Position numbers and translations under genes: made by a program
The notes under the pieces: model-generated
What the model was told of the DNA's origin: nothing
Databases searched by the model: none
The model's input: the letters and a program-made list of their open reading frames with translations, nothing else
Part shown: positions 24,850-34,856 of the stretch, piece after piece
Layout: each line of letters begins with the position of its first letter
Position numbering within the stretch: position 1 is the first letter of the stretch
Assembly: GCF_009870125.1 (NCBI RefSeq)
Contig: NC_046679.1
Span: 3,906,001-3,970,000 of the forward strand
DNA: 64,000 bases
Reading direction: 5' to 3'
DNA from: Drosophila pseudoobscura
Lineage: Eukaryota; Arthropoda; Insecta; Diptera; Drosophilidae

Positions 24850-25794
24850 CTATAGTGTACACGTTATCCTCTTCCTCCTTCATGTAGGCGTTAAGTCTAC
24901 AGGCCTGCGTCTCGGCCCATAGAAGCCTGGTCATTTTCTGCTCCACTGCCTCGGCATCCTCTGGAGACAATTTATTTAATTCCGAATCCCAGTATGCGCA
25001 TATGGGTCTAGACTGGGGAGCCGGCATAGCCGACGACCTGTGCACAACCTGAGGAGCAGGCCTAGCCGGCGGAGGACTGGGCCTAGCCGGCGGAGGACTG
25101 GGCCTAGCCGTGGGAGCGGGCATAGCTGGCAGACTGGTCCTCGTCTGCATACTGCGTTTTGCCTGCGGACTGGGACTTGGCGGCATACTGCGTTTTGCCT
25201 GCGGACTGGGACTTGGCTGCTTATTGCGCTTAACTTGCGGACTGGGTGTAGTATCCGGCTTAACGAGCTCTCCCACAAAAACGGTAGAAATATTTGCTGT
25301 GGAACTGTAGAAAACACGCAACGTAAAAGTCCATTTATAAGTAAAATATCCATAATACATACCGTTTCTGCGGAGATGGATACAGGAATTCCATGTGTGG
25401 AGCAAACCGCCATTTTACACTGTCGTTTTCCTTTGGGCTCTTATCAGACAATGGGTCCCATTCATCACTTCCTCTCCTGACAGTCCCCTTTCCAGCTAGT
25501 TTTATATGGTAGCGGTAGCTGTCCCTCAACGATTTCCAAGCGTTTTTGCAAGTAAAGACTGAAAAACATACATATAACTACACATTCCAATAAAAATCAG
25601 TTTAACTTACCATCTCTATTCATCTCAGAGGCCACAGCCTCCCATGAGCTCCTCAGCGCATTGCCATCAAAATGTTTTTTATTCCTCACATCCCATATAG
25701 CAGTCCTTTTTTGAACAGCATTGATGAGTTTCAGTTTGTCTTTATAATCGAATTCTTCTAGCCGTCGTGCTCGCGTGTAGCCCTCGCCGTCCAT
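24845..25794 (-). CDS. MADF-domain (Myb/SANT-like) protein with proline-rich repeats, possible BESS tail
   Basis: Three exons, 25794-25611, 25558-25363 and 25304-24845, join in frame to 279 residues. Residues ~18-120 form a MADF domain: KLINAVQKRTAIWD, SSWEAVASEMNRD, CKNAWKSLRDSYRYH and SVKWRFAPHMEFL are the usual landmarks, with the three conserved tryptophans. MADF proteins are sequence-specific DNA-binding regulators, often with a BESS motif at the C-terminus for protein contacts. The tail YWDSELNKLSPEDAEAVEQK is BESS-like but not a confident match. Between lie two internal repeat tracts, PSPSPQAKRSM-type 12-residue units and ARPSPPP 7-residue units, with no clear function. The gene is head-to-head with ATPsynCF6 inside a housekeeping block. 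This family expands often in flies, so I give no symbol. Confidence 0.85.
25060..25101. repeat. Two 21-bp coding repeats in the MADF gene
   Basis: Two identical 21-bp units (25060-25080, 25081-25101) and a partial third encode ARPSPPP repeats on the minus strand. Their identity suggests recent duplication. Confidence 0.9.
25148..25255. repeat. Three 36-bp coding repeats in the MADF gene
   Basis: Units start at 25148, 25184 and 25220. The first two are nearly identical and the third is diverged. Each encodes 12 residues of the form PSPSPQAKRSM on the minus strand. Confidence 0.9.
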
Positions 25795-25882
25795 TTTGCT
25801 TGTATTTTGTCAGTTCGCTAGCGAAAAGTAGAAAATATATTTTTTTTCTTCGCTCTCGTCACATCTGTAGATAAAGATTTCT

Positions 25883-25890
25883 TATCGATT
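25883..25890 (-). promoter_or_regulatory. DRE-like element upstream of the MADF gene
   Basis: TATCGATT matches the DREF site TATCGATA at 7 of 8 positions, about 90 bp upstream of the MADF gene start. DRE marks housekeeping and proliferation promoters in Drosophila. Confidence 0.45.
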
Positions 25891-25902
25891 ACGATTCAAA
25901 AA

Positions 25903-25941
25903 GCAGCCCTGTTTTTGCTAGAAAAAACAAGCCAGGGCTGC
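25903..25941. repeat. Imperfect inverted repeat (hairpin) in the MADF/ATPsynCF6 divergent promoter
   Basis: GCAGCCCTG (25903-25911) and its perfect complement CAGGGCTGC (25933-25941) flank a 21-base spacer, in which TTTTT and AAAAAA can extend the pairing. It lies just left of a dispersed module. Confidence 0.7.
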
Positions 25942-25950
25942 GTGCTAGCT

Positions 25951-26114
25951 GATATTTCGTTAATACCTCTTTTCACGCAAAATGCAATAAAAGAAAGTGG
26001 TTAATTTTCGCCAGTTAAGTAGAAAATAGATTTATTAATTGGATAAAATTAAGTGGGCGGGGCTGACAGATTTATATAGCTTGTAATATTCCACGGACTA
26101 TACAAATCGAGGAA
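25951..26114 (+). repeat. Dispersed module (copy 1) upstream of ATPsynCF6
   Basis: About 163 bp matching the reverse complement of 34429-34590. The right-hand 98 bp (26017-26114) align without gaps with about 15 mismatches. The next 33 bp to the left keep the same length and share CAATAAAAG, AAGT and TTAA. Beyond that GCAAAAT, TTTT, ACC and TTTCG still match. Its right end lies 354 bp before the ATPsynCF6 start codon. Confidence 0.85.
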
Positions 26115-26130
26115 TATAGAACTTGAACTA

Positions 26131-26228
26131 GTCAGTATATTTATGGTCTATTTTGAAAATGAGACGGTATATTTCGGTATATTTCTAATTGTCAGACCGT
26201 ATACTTCATCGATATCGCGGTCACACTG
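26131..26228 (+). promoter_or_regulatory. ATPsynCF6 promoter: Ohler motif 6 cluster plus motif 1
   Basis: Motif 6 (KTYRGTATWTTT) occurs perfectly at 26131-26142 and 26173-26184, and with one mismatch at 26163-26174. Motif 1 (YGGTCACACTR) is perfect at 26218-26228, and a DRE-like CATCGATA lies at 26207-26214. This combination is the usual TATA-less housekeeping promoter of Drosophila, with the start near motif 1 (~26230). Confidence 0.8.
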
Positions 26229-26467
26229 TCAATCACTTTTCAACAAAAAAGTTTGCAACGAATAAAAGGTAAAAACTATATAGAAACAATATAGAAAAGG
26301 ATCTGGAAGGTGTGTTCTAAAGGACTTTGTGAACTATAACTAGCGAAAGCTTTGGATAGCTTTGTGAATTAGCAAAACACCACCACATATTACATAACCT
26401 TTTTAAGGTTACATAGGAGAGGATAGCTGAAATTCGCGCAATTCTAAGATATTCTATTTACCTGCAG

Positions 26468-26855
26468 ATGCTGTCGCAATCAATTCTGACTGGTGTGCGT
26501 GTGCTCCGCACGGAGGCTCGCCGGAACTTTGGCCTGGCTGCCCCAGCCCTGAACAAGGTGTCCGATCCCATCCAGCAGCTGTTCCTCGACAAAGTGCGCG
26601 AGTACAAGCAGAAGAGCACGTAAGTGTAGATGGGAAAAGTCTTCCATAGAATACATTCGTAATCATCTCTGTTTCTAACGCTGCAGCGGTGGCAAACTGG
26701 TCGATTCGAATCCCGAGATTGAACGCGACAGGAAGACGGAACTGGACCGTGTGGCCAAGCAGTTCGGCAGCGATGGCAAGACCGATATGCTCAAGTTCCC
26801 CGAATTCACGTTCCCCGAGGTCAAGATTGATCCCATCACCCAGAGCGCCAACTAA
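26468..26855 (+). CDS. ATPsynCF6: Mitochondrial ATP synthase coupling factor 6 (F6)
   Basis: Two coding exons, 26468-26619 and 26687-26855 (67-bp intron), give 106 residues, the usual length. The first ~20 residues (MLSQSILTGVRVLRTEARRN) are a basic, amphipathic mitochondrial targeting peptide. The mature part carries DPIQQLFLDKVREYK, the conserved F6 core, and FPEFTFPEVKIDP near the end. F6 sits in the peripheral stalk of complex V in the inner membrane and helps hold F1 against rotation. The start codon follows directly on a consensus splice acceptor (CTATTTACCTGCAG), and AAAAG|GTAAAA at 26268 is a suitable donor, so a ~199-bp intron in the 5' UTR is likely. The gene is divergent from the MADF gene and convergent with DNA polymerase epsilon, with only ~350 bp between stop codons. 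Confidence 0.95.
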
Positions 26856-26960
26856 ACTATCCGCAGATATATTCGTGTGAATTAGTTAAATTGTTTTTAA
26901 GTTCTCCCTTTCTCTGCTTAGCAAGAGAGTGCGCTCCCACAGGAGAGGATTGCATCCACA

Positions 26961-26966
26961 AATAAA
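26961..26966 (+). terminator. Polyadenylation signal of ATPsynCF6
   Basis: AATAAA 106 nt after the stop codon, before the convergent DNA polymerase epsilon gene ends at 27207. Confidence 0.7.
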
Positions 26967-27206
26967 TCCGGAAAACATCAACAAACGATTGCATTTAGGT
27001 AGATATATTGAAGATCTACTGATATATATATTGGTGCTCAGTGTATCCTTAAATAGGACGCAATGGGTTCCGTGGATTTCTAAGTCCTGAGGCTCTGTGG
27101 GATATTAGAAGCCCTAATGTCTCTTATAACGCTTATGTACTCGTATATTTAGATGCTATCGATACAAATGATTTCCTTAATCTAAGACGAAAAACGAAAC
27201 AAAACC

Positions 27207-30200
27207 CTATCTGGGGGTATCGATGGCCTGCTGCACTGTTTGCTGGAGCAGCTGCATCTTGTGGTTGGTGGCCACCTTGCTGAATGTCTGGAGCAGTGTC
27301 TGGATGTCCTTGCCGCTGATGAGGGGCACAAAGTTACCCGCACAGGTGCAGAATTCGGCCAGGTTCTCGCGCTTGATCTCGTTGCAGCGGGCACAGCGCA
27401 GATCCTGCAGTACGAAGGACATCATCTTGCGCTGCAGGGCATCCAGCATGCGCATCTCAATCTCCTCGTTGTCGTAGGCCACATAGCACTGGGCGCACAA
27501 CCAGACAGGTCTAGAAAGAATCATTCAATTAAGTGGGATTCGAAAGAGCAATGAAATGGGGTTTCAACTCACATGCCATCCTTCATGGCGCGATGCTTGT
27601 CCTTGCAGAGATCCAAATCGCGACAGTGATTGCAGGCCTTGCAGATGACCTCGTTGATGATGTAGCTGTCGCAGGGATCCTGCCACTCGGCCATGTCCGA
27701 GAACTCGCCAATGCCCACGAGACGCAGCATGTTCCGCCGCAGCTCGTTGATCTGCTCCGCGAGGGTCTTGTCCACACTCAGCACCTTGATCATGGTGCGG
27801 ATCAGCTCCAGTCCCGGACTGGGCTTCCCCTTGCCATAGTTCTTGTGCAGCTTGAGGATAAAGTCAAAGGCACAGTGCGAGATGTCTCTGATGGCCTGCT
27901 CCGTGGTCTTCCGCTCGGCGAGAGACTGCATGAAGAGAGTAATGAGGGACTCGAATTTCTCCCGGCACTCGTTCTCCTCGGGCAGCCGCTCCCCGATGGT
28001 CCAATTGAGCTCTAGAGCGAGCTCATCCTCTGCCTCTGGCTCTTGGTCAGCATTGGCTGAGGGATCCCTGTTCTCCTCCTCCTCATCATCATCGTCATCG
28101 TCGTTGTCATCCTCCTCGCGATTTCTATCCCTCTCCTGCCGCATGGTGGTGGACACAATGGAGGACACTGTCTCATCTATGCCCTTGGGCAGCTTCCCAC
28201 GGATCCCGGAGAAGTTGGCCTGGTCCAGCCAGAGCATAAAGTTCCAGCACTGCTCGAAGGACAGCTGAATCGAGTGGAACATTTCCTTGTTCCTCAGGCT
28301 CTGGACAATGTAGTCCACATAGCCCAGGGCATCCGACACGGTCTTCTTCCCTGAGCTGAGGATAATCCGATTGAAGTCCGCATAGACGATGGTGGCGCCC
28401 AGGCGCTTGAACTCCGCTATGATCCGCAGGAACATCTTTCGCATGAGATTGTTGAGGGATCTCCTCAGGGCAGGATCGTAGAGAAGGGCATTGCTGGACC
28501 GCACCCAGCGATAGAAGTGCACGATCTGAAAGTCGGAGAAGATGTTCCGATTGATGGACACCTCCCGCAGCCAGCCGTTCACCATGGAACGCATCACGCG
28601 AAAGGCCGCAGAGCAGAGGGCCGTCTCATCGTAGCTGGGGAGAGTGGCCGCCGGCACAGTGCCGATCATCTCCTCCAGGGAGGCCTGCGGCATCACATCG
28701 AAGGTGATGGCCGAGGAGGCGCCCTCCATCTCCTGAATCTTGTTCGACTGCAGCAGCGCGCTCACCGCCAGGCTATCCAGCGCCAGTTCCACACAGACAT
28801 CCGGATAGAAGCCCGCCTTGTTCTGCACCACGCTGATGTTCTCCTCGAATTCTGCCAGTAGTCGACTGTCGTCCGCCTCGCGTCCGCCCAGATCCGGCCT
28901 CGTACTCGCGGACCACCAGAGCACAAAATTGTGGCGCTGCAGAAGGCGGGCGAAGAACAGATCCGCTCCAAAGAGAACTGTGTCGGGGGGCATGTTGCCA
29001 ATGGGTACGTGGAAGTACCGACACTGATCCAGCATCAGATCGAGGACATTGTTGAGGTTCAGGAAGTGCCGAACCACGGCCCTGGTGCCCTGCCGCTGCC
29101 AATCCAAGCCCGAGAGCAGGCTGGCATCATCCGAGATGTGGATCTGGGCCTGGGGAAACTCCAACAGAATGGGCATGGCCAGCGAGAGTTTTCTCGCCTC
29201 CAGCGCCGTCTGCAAGCAGATCATGGTGGGTCCCTGGTGCTCCTGCTTGTAGGTGGTCAGGGCGCGCTGAATGTGCCTGTAGATCTGCTTGACATCCACT
29301 TCGATGACCACCTCAAAGGTGTAGTCCTCGGCTGGTATCTTCTCCTGCTCCGCCGCCGTGAGATTCTTGAGTAGAGCCAGCCGCTCGGCGGCGTACATCT
29401 GTCGGAGATTGGGCATCTGATTGGCACGCACCGTGTCCAGGGCGAAGATATAACCCTTCTTGCTGGGCATCAGTATGAGCGACCAGATTTCCTTCTTGGC
29501 CGTCGGAGTGTTGTGTTGATACAAGTAGATCTTCCGCATCCGCGCATTGGCCATCGCCAGGTACTGGACCTGCGTCTGGGGCCGCTGTTCCAGCTGCTCG
29601 ATGCTGAAGCTCTCCAGCTCCTTGGTGGAAAGCATGGCCAGGCGACGGGACTCCTCGCGCTGCACGCCACAGATGCAGCCCATGTCCATGAGGGCTCGGA
29701 ATTCCAGCGTCATCTGCGTCTCGTAGATGCCCTCGATGTCTGGCGTGGCCAGATCCGCCAGCATTCCCAGGGAATTATCACGAAAGAGCTGCTCGGGCAC
29801 GCTGTATCGATACAGATTGAACATGGGTCGGGAGCGAGGAAGCACGCGGTTCACCTTGCGCCACAGTTGTCCCTCCTCTGGAGGGGCAGCACTCCTCTGA
29901 TTCACATAGAAAATCCTGGGCACCGTAAGCTTTATCCGATGCAACTCCTCTCCGATGAGAGCCCACACGGTAAAGTGTCCCAGATCATCGACTGGAACCA
30001 GCTGCAGGATCTGCCAGGGCTGGTCCAACAGCGTGCGCTGTGCACGCCTCAGGAATCCTCCCAAAGTGGCTGTGGCTCCGGGGGCCCTGGGGATCGGTGC
30101 CTCTTCGTTGCGCACCCGCTTGGAGGCCTGTCGCGAGCGCTGGCGCTGCTCTTGCTGCCATTTCCACTTCTTCTTCTGGAAACGCACCCACTCGACGATG

Positions 30201-33200
30201 GTCTTGCGGGTGTCGCCAATGGCCGGTGGGGCGCCCAGAGCCTGCCTCCAGGTAGTGGCCTGCGGCGTCTCCTCCTCCTCGCCTTCGTCCAGTTGGACTC
30301 GTTTCCTCTTCGTGACCATTGGCAAGCCTGTGGGGTCCTCTATTTCCTTGCCCGCGAGATCCTCCATGTCCCGCAGCTCCAGTTGCTTATCCTCCAGCGC
30401 CGGCTTCGGTTTCGGGCGACTCGTGAAGATCTCATTGATGCGCCGCTGCTTGAGGACATCGTTCTTCTCCAGCATCTTCTTGTGCAGCCAGTCGGGATGC
30501 TGGACCCTCGGCACGGGATTGGCCAGTCCCTGCAGCGCCGCTGGAATAGTAATGATTTTCTGTATGGTGCCACCCAACCGCTCGATGTAGTAGTTCCAAT
30601 CAAGGACATCCCTGATGTCCGCGTCACCCATGGTGTTGTCCTTGAGCCAGCGACGGAGATGATGCCGCCGCACACTCGCCTCCGACTGAAAGATGGCCAG
30701 CGGAATGGCCCGCTCCGTGACGGGAGCACCTTCGGGTTTCTTGGAGATGATGTACTTGCAGGCGAGACCCGCATCCTTGACCATTTGCTCGCCCAGGAAC
30801 TCGGCCAGCCGCTTGGCCGTCGAAATGGAGGTGCTCTTCTGGGCGCCGTACTCCTCCAGCTTCTTGGACATCGACTTGTTCTCGGCAATCAGCTCGAATA
30901 GCTCCGAGTCGGGCAGATTGGAGCCGCGGCTGTAGAGGACATCCAGCCAGTAGTCGGCCACTTTGGCCACGGATCCATAGCACTCCTCCAAGGTGCTGCC
31001 CGCCAGAAAGGCCTCAAACACGGAGCTCTGGAAATTCTTGATCAACTGCAGTTCGCCGCGACGCTTCACCTCGAAGCCCTTGAGTTCCGCCAGGGATCCA
31101 TCGAAGTTGAAGACTGCATAGCGTTTCTTTAGCTTCTTGCCCTCCTCCTTGGCGGCGGGCAGGACCATGGCGAGGTAGGGACCATCCACCTCAAAGAAAA
31201 TGGAATTCTCATCACGGATGTCGTACTGGGGAGCGGGATCTTCGCCCTCTTTATCCTCGTTCTTCCTCAATTCGTGGTACTGATCGTTGGTAAAGTGGTC
31301 CTTGACCATTGTGTTGAGCACTGCATTCGGGTAGGAGATGTTGATCTTCTTTTTCTTCTCGTGGTTCGTTTGCACGGTGAACTCCTGCGGAAAGGATCCT
31401 GGCAATATGCACCATATACCATCCGTGTCCAGTTCCAAGGGACGACCCACCCGCTCGATGATCTCCCGCGCCTTGGTGATGATATTCGATCCCGTGAGGC
31501 AGACAATACCCGCCATGGGCATCGAGTGCCAGCGAGCACCTCGTCGCATCACATAGCCGTAGAAGGAGTTCAGGATGCACTTGTGGGCCAGCTGCAGGGA
31601 ATCGTAGAGCACCTCTCTGCCCTTGGCCGCCTTGATCTCGGCTGCATCCCCCGAGGCCACAGCGGACGTCACTGAGGCCTTGGCCACCTTCGTGAGCCCC
31701 TTGTACTCGTATCGCCTGTCCCTGAAGGCGCGCACCGTGTCGACATAGAAGCTGTTCTCCTTCTGGCAGATGGTCGAGTTGCGGGTCTCCAGTTTTGTGA
31801 GCTTCGTCTTCTTGTACGCCTTGCGGCAGTAGTCGGACAGACGCTTCTTCTCGTACGCCGCCTGATCCTCCTTGGAGAGCTCGTGGAAGGCGCGCGTCGG
31901 TCCGCCCGGGAAGAGCGATGGAAACTTTTCCGTCTCCAGCTGCTGCTGGATCCGCTGGAACTCGTTGCGCGACGCAGGCAGCATCTCTCCGCGCCACAGC
32001 CAGTCCATGGAGCGCTTGCACCGGACCCCGGGCTTGTTGAAGTCACAGGCGGCACAGTCCAGGTCGCTGACCATCGCCGAGGGTTGCAGGCGATTCGTCA
32101 GAATGATATTGGGGTACATGGCACCCACATCCAAATGATAGATGACCGGCTGCTCCAGACGATTGGGTATGTCGTGAAGGCCCTGCAAGCCTTGGAGAAT
32201 CTCCTGTTTGACTTCCTCGAGATTCAGGACCTGCTCCATGGGTATGCCCTCCTCCACGACGATGGCATGACGCAGGACACCATCGATTTGCTCCATTAGC
32301 TGCTTCACCATCGTGGGATCCAGCCGGAAGCGACAGGGGATATCCGCCCGAAACACACCCGACTCCAGAGCTTCCACATGGCCGCCGACATAGGTCTCGG
32401 AGTCCAGGACATGACCCTCGTTGGAGAGCTTGTTCAGCTCCGCCTGTTGCTTGTTGGGATAGACGATGTTCGCGTGGTAGGCCTCCACCATGAGCAGCGT
32501 CTCGCAGAGGGTTCCCGAGCCCTTGCGCAGAATCTCGTCGGGTTCCATGGGAATGATGGTGTTCAGGGCAAAGATGAACGGATGCACGTACTTCATGTAG
32601 AGGTAGTACGTGGCCACCGCATCCGACACCGAGTAGTTGGCCAGCACCTGGGGCTGCTCTACGGCCATGCGGCACATGTCCTCGGGATCCAGCTCCACGG
32701 GATCGTAGCGCAGTTTGGCTTTGGCCACAGCCTTGAGGCCCTGAGAGCCCACCGGCAGATACGAGTCACGTTTCACCCAACAGAGGCAGTCCATGTGGAT
32801 GGAGGGGCGACTCAAATAGATGCCATCCCGCATCTTGGAGAAGCCTATCTCCTGCTTCATATCCAGGTCGTAGACGGCGGCACGCGTCTCCACAAAAGGC
32901 CAGTCAAAAAAGTCCCCGTTGTAGGTAACAATGATGTGGGGACGCACCTCCATGATGTGATCGAAGAACTTCTGCAGGAGCTGCATCTCGTTGTCCTCGT
33001 TGAAGACCACGAAATTCCCCTCGAATTCCGGCTTGGGGGTGTACTCAAAGTCGTCCACATTCGAGGAGATAATCTCCCGGTTGGTTATCAGAAATCCCTG
33101 GCCATCGATCATGTAGGATATCATCATTATCTGATCCGTTTGGGCATCGGGAAACTTCAGCGGCAGCTTAGTGGTCTCTATATCGAAGGCCAGGACCACG

Positions 33201-34106
33201 GGTTCGGGTCTGTCCAAGATATCCGGCCTCGGCGAGATGTGAGGCATCTCCACGCCGCTCCTGCAGCGAATGTTGTACCACAGGCCGCAGAATATTCGCA
33301 GATCTATGGAGACCCTCACATGGTAGGGCACATCGTGCTCGCGTATGTCCATAATGCAGTCCATGTAGTCCTGCTGCCGCTTGCCCAGCCCCTCCTCCGT
33401 GTTCGCTGAGGATTGGGCCAAGGATGTCGCCAGCATTTGCATGTAGTATGTGTTGGATTTCTGCCGCTCCGTGTTACGCCGAACGGCGGCCATTAGCTCG
33501 CGGCGCACCTTCGTCATAGCCGTCTGGTTGAGGAACGAGAGCTTCAGGTAGTTCTGCTGCAAGCCTGAGAGATGATTGGGCAAGTCCAGATCTTCTTTGG
33601 ATATGTGCTCCAGGCTGGCGATCTGTCCGGAGTATTTGCGGCCCAAGAAGCGTGCCACCTCCAGGTGCATGTTGTCATCGGGTCGCACCAGCAAGTAGGG
33701 CTTGTAGGCCACTGTACACTTGAAGCGGGATCCATCCATTTGGATAAAGAAAAGATCCAAGGCGGCTATCAACCGACGATCCTCATCCAGCACTTCGTTC
33801 TGTAAAGGGAAACTCTCTATTTTAGAAGAACATTTTTAATGGTTTAAATCTTACCGCATGCATATTGATGAGATAGCCAGTGCGCTCCTGACTATCCTTG
33901 ACTCTGTCGAAGCCATATTTTGAGTCAATTTTATCATTCTCCCGCGACTGCCGGTAGCCTGCCTCGTTGTAAAAGTCATCGCTGAAGGAAAACTCGCTGA
34001 TAAAACGCACTTTTCCCTTAAATCCCAACACTCACCCTTCAGTTCTGTTTTCGCTAACGAATTTTCCAGTGTTTTGCAGAGTTTTGGCTTTGCCAATTTC
34101 AGCCAT
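27207..34106 (-). CDS. DNApol-epsilon255: DNA polymerase epsilon catalytic subunit, 2242 aa
   Basis: Exons 34106-34036, 33981-33855, 33799-27573 and 27510-27207 join in frame (introns 54, 55 and 62 bp). The leading-strand replicative polymerase has an N-terminal B-family half with proofreading exonuclease: FDIET at ~272-274 (catalytic Asp/Glu), [10 protein letters not shown] (Exo II) and [13 protein letters not shown] (Exo III). Polymerase motifs follow: [12 protein letters not shown] (A), [13 protein letters not shown] (B) and ELDTDGIWC (C). The C-terminal half is the inactive polymerase-like part that binds the other subunits and CMG. It includes an acidic run near ~1955-1985 ([15 protein letters not shown]) and two cysteine motifs, one near ~2120 ([13 protein letters not shown]) and one in the last exon (CAQC, CARC, CTC). 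All catalytic motifs look intact. The first 23 codons lie on a small exon chosen for its ATG context (GAAATGGC) and splice sites. Some antisense frames are long but are shadows. Confidence 0.96.
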
Positions 34107-34159
34107 TTCTGCGACAGAACGTAAAATAAATATAAATAAAGATTTGCCGCCAAAAAGTG

Positions 34160-34167
34160 GATCGATA
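34160..34167 (-). promoter_or_regulatory. DRE-like element upstream of DNA polymerase epsilon
   Basis: TATCGATC on the minus strand, 7 of 8 to the DREF site, about 54 bp upstream of the start codon. DREF is known to drive replication genes in Drosophila, which fits. Confidence 0.55.
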
Positions 34168-34171
34168 ACAA

Positions 34172-34300
34172 ATCGAACTTAGCCCACCTAACCCCCCTCT
34201 ATTTAAGCAGTTCAACGACTTGAGGGAAATGACGGAAAATAATAGTGTTTGTAAGTTCTTCTCGTAGATCAATCCTATCCTTCCTCTTAACTTAAAGAAT
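34172..34300 (+). repeat. Dispersed repeat family 1, diverged copy upstream of DNA polymerase epsilon
   Basis: Shares in order with 24430-24656: TTA(A/G)CCCAC(T/C)TAACCC, CTCTATTT, AGGGAA, GGAA(A)ATAA and TTCTTCT(T/C)GTAGATC. Gaps are needed between blocks. Orientation relative to the downstream gene is the same as at Sec13. Confidence 0.6.
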
Positions 34301-34428
34301 CTTGGTCTTTTATCTTTTACCTAAACTGCGATAAAAGTATTAAATTTGCATTATTTTAGATGGAATATTCAAACACCCCCTTGGCTTACAATGGGTTAAT
34401 CGTTCTCCGTCAAGGACTGGTAGCCACG

Positions 34429-34590
34429 TTCCTCGATTTTGATATTCCGTGGAATATTACTAGCTAGATAGAACATTTAGCCATGCCCACATAGTTTTAT
34501 CCAATTAATAAACCTATTTTCTACTTGAGTAATTTATTTTAAATACTTGCTTTTATTGGATTTTGCCTAAAAACGGTTTTAGCGAAAAAG
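34429..34590 (-). repeat. Dispersed module (copy 2) upstream of DNA polymerase epsilon
   Basis: Inverted copy of 25951-26114. Its gene-proximal end lies 323 bp before the start of DNA polymerase epsilon, and the orientation relative to the downstream gene is the same as at ATPsynCF6. No terminal inverted repeats or target-site duplications could be made out. Confidence 0.85.
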
Positions 34591-34840
34591 TTCAAGCAAA
34601 ATGAAATAAGAATCGTTGCTATTGCTAAATTTTGAGTTTATGTTATTATGTTATGTTCCATTATGTTATTGTGTTTCTGTTATTATTTGCAATGCACCAT
34701 TCACTAAGCTTAAGCCCTAAGCCTTAGTTATAAGAGTCGTGTCGTAGTTAGTTAGTAGTTATAGTTTCCAGTTTTCGGTAACCTAACGTCAGCTAATACT
34801 TTTGTTTAAATCTTTAAAACCGTACATAAACTATGTACAT

Positions 34841-34856
34841 ATGTATGTACATACAT
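34841..34856. repeat. 16-bp perfect palindrome in an alternating TACATA tract
   Basis: ATGTATGTACATACAT is self-complementary and sits in a longer tract (34830-34872) of alternating purine and pyrimidine. Confidence 0.8.

Noticed and set aside
29513-30901. 462-codon open frame on the plus strand
   Set aside because: Lies antisense to conserved polymerase epsilon sequence, has no domain of its own and a composition explained by the codon use of the sense gene.
32378-33409. 343-codon open frame on the plus strand
   Set aside because: Antisense shadow of the exonuclease and polymerase motifs of DNA polymerase epsilon.
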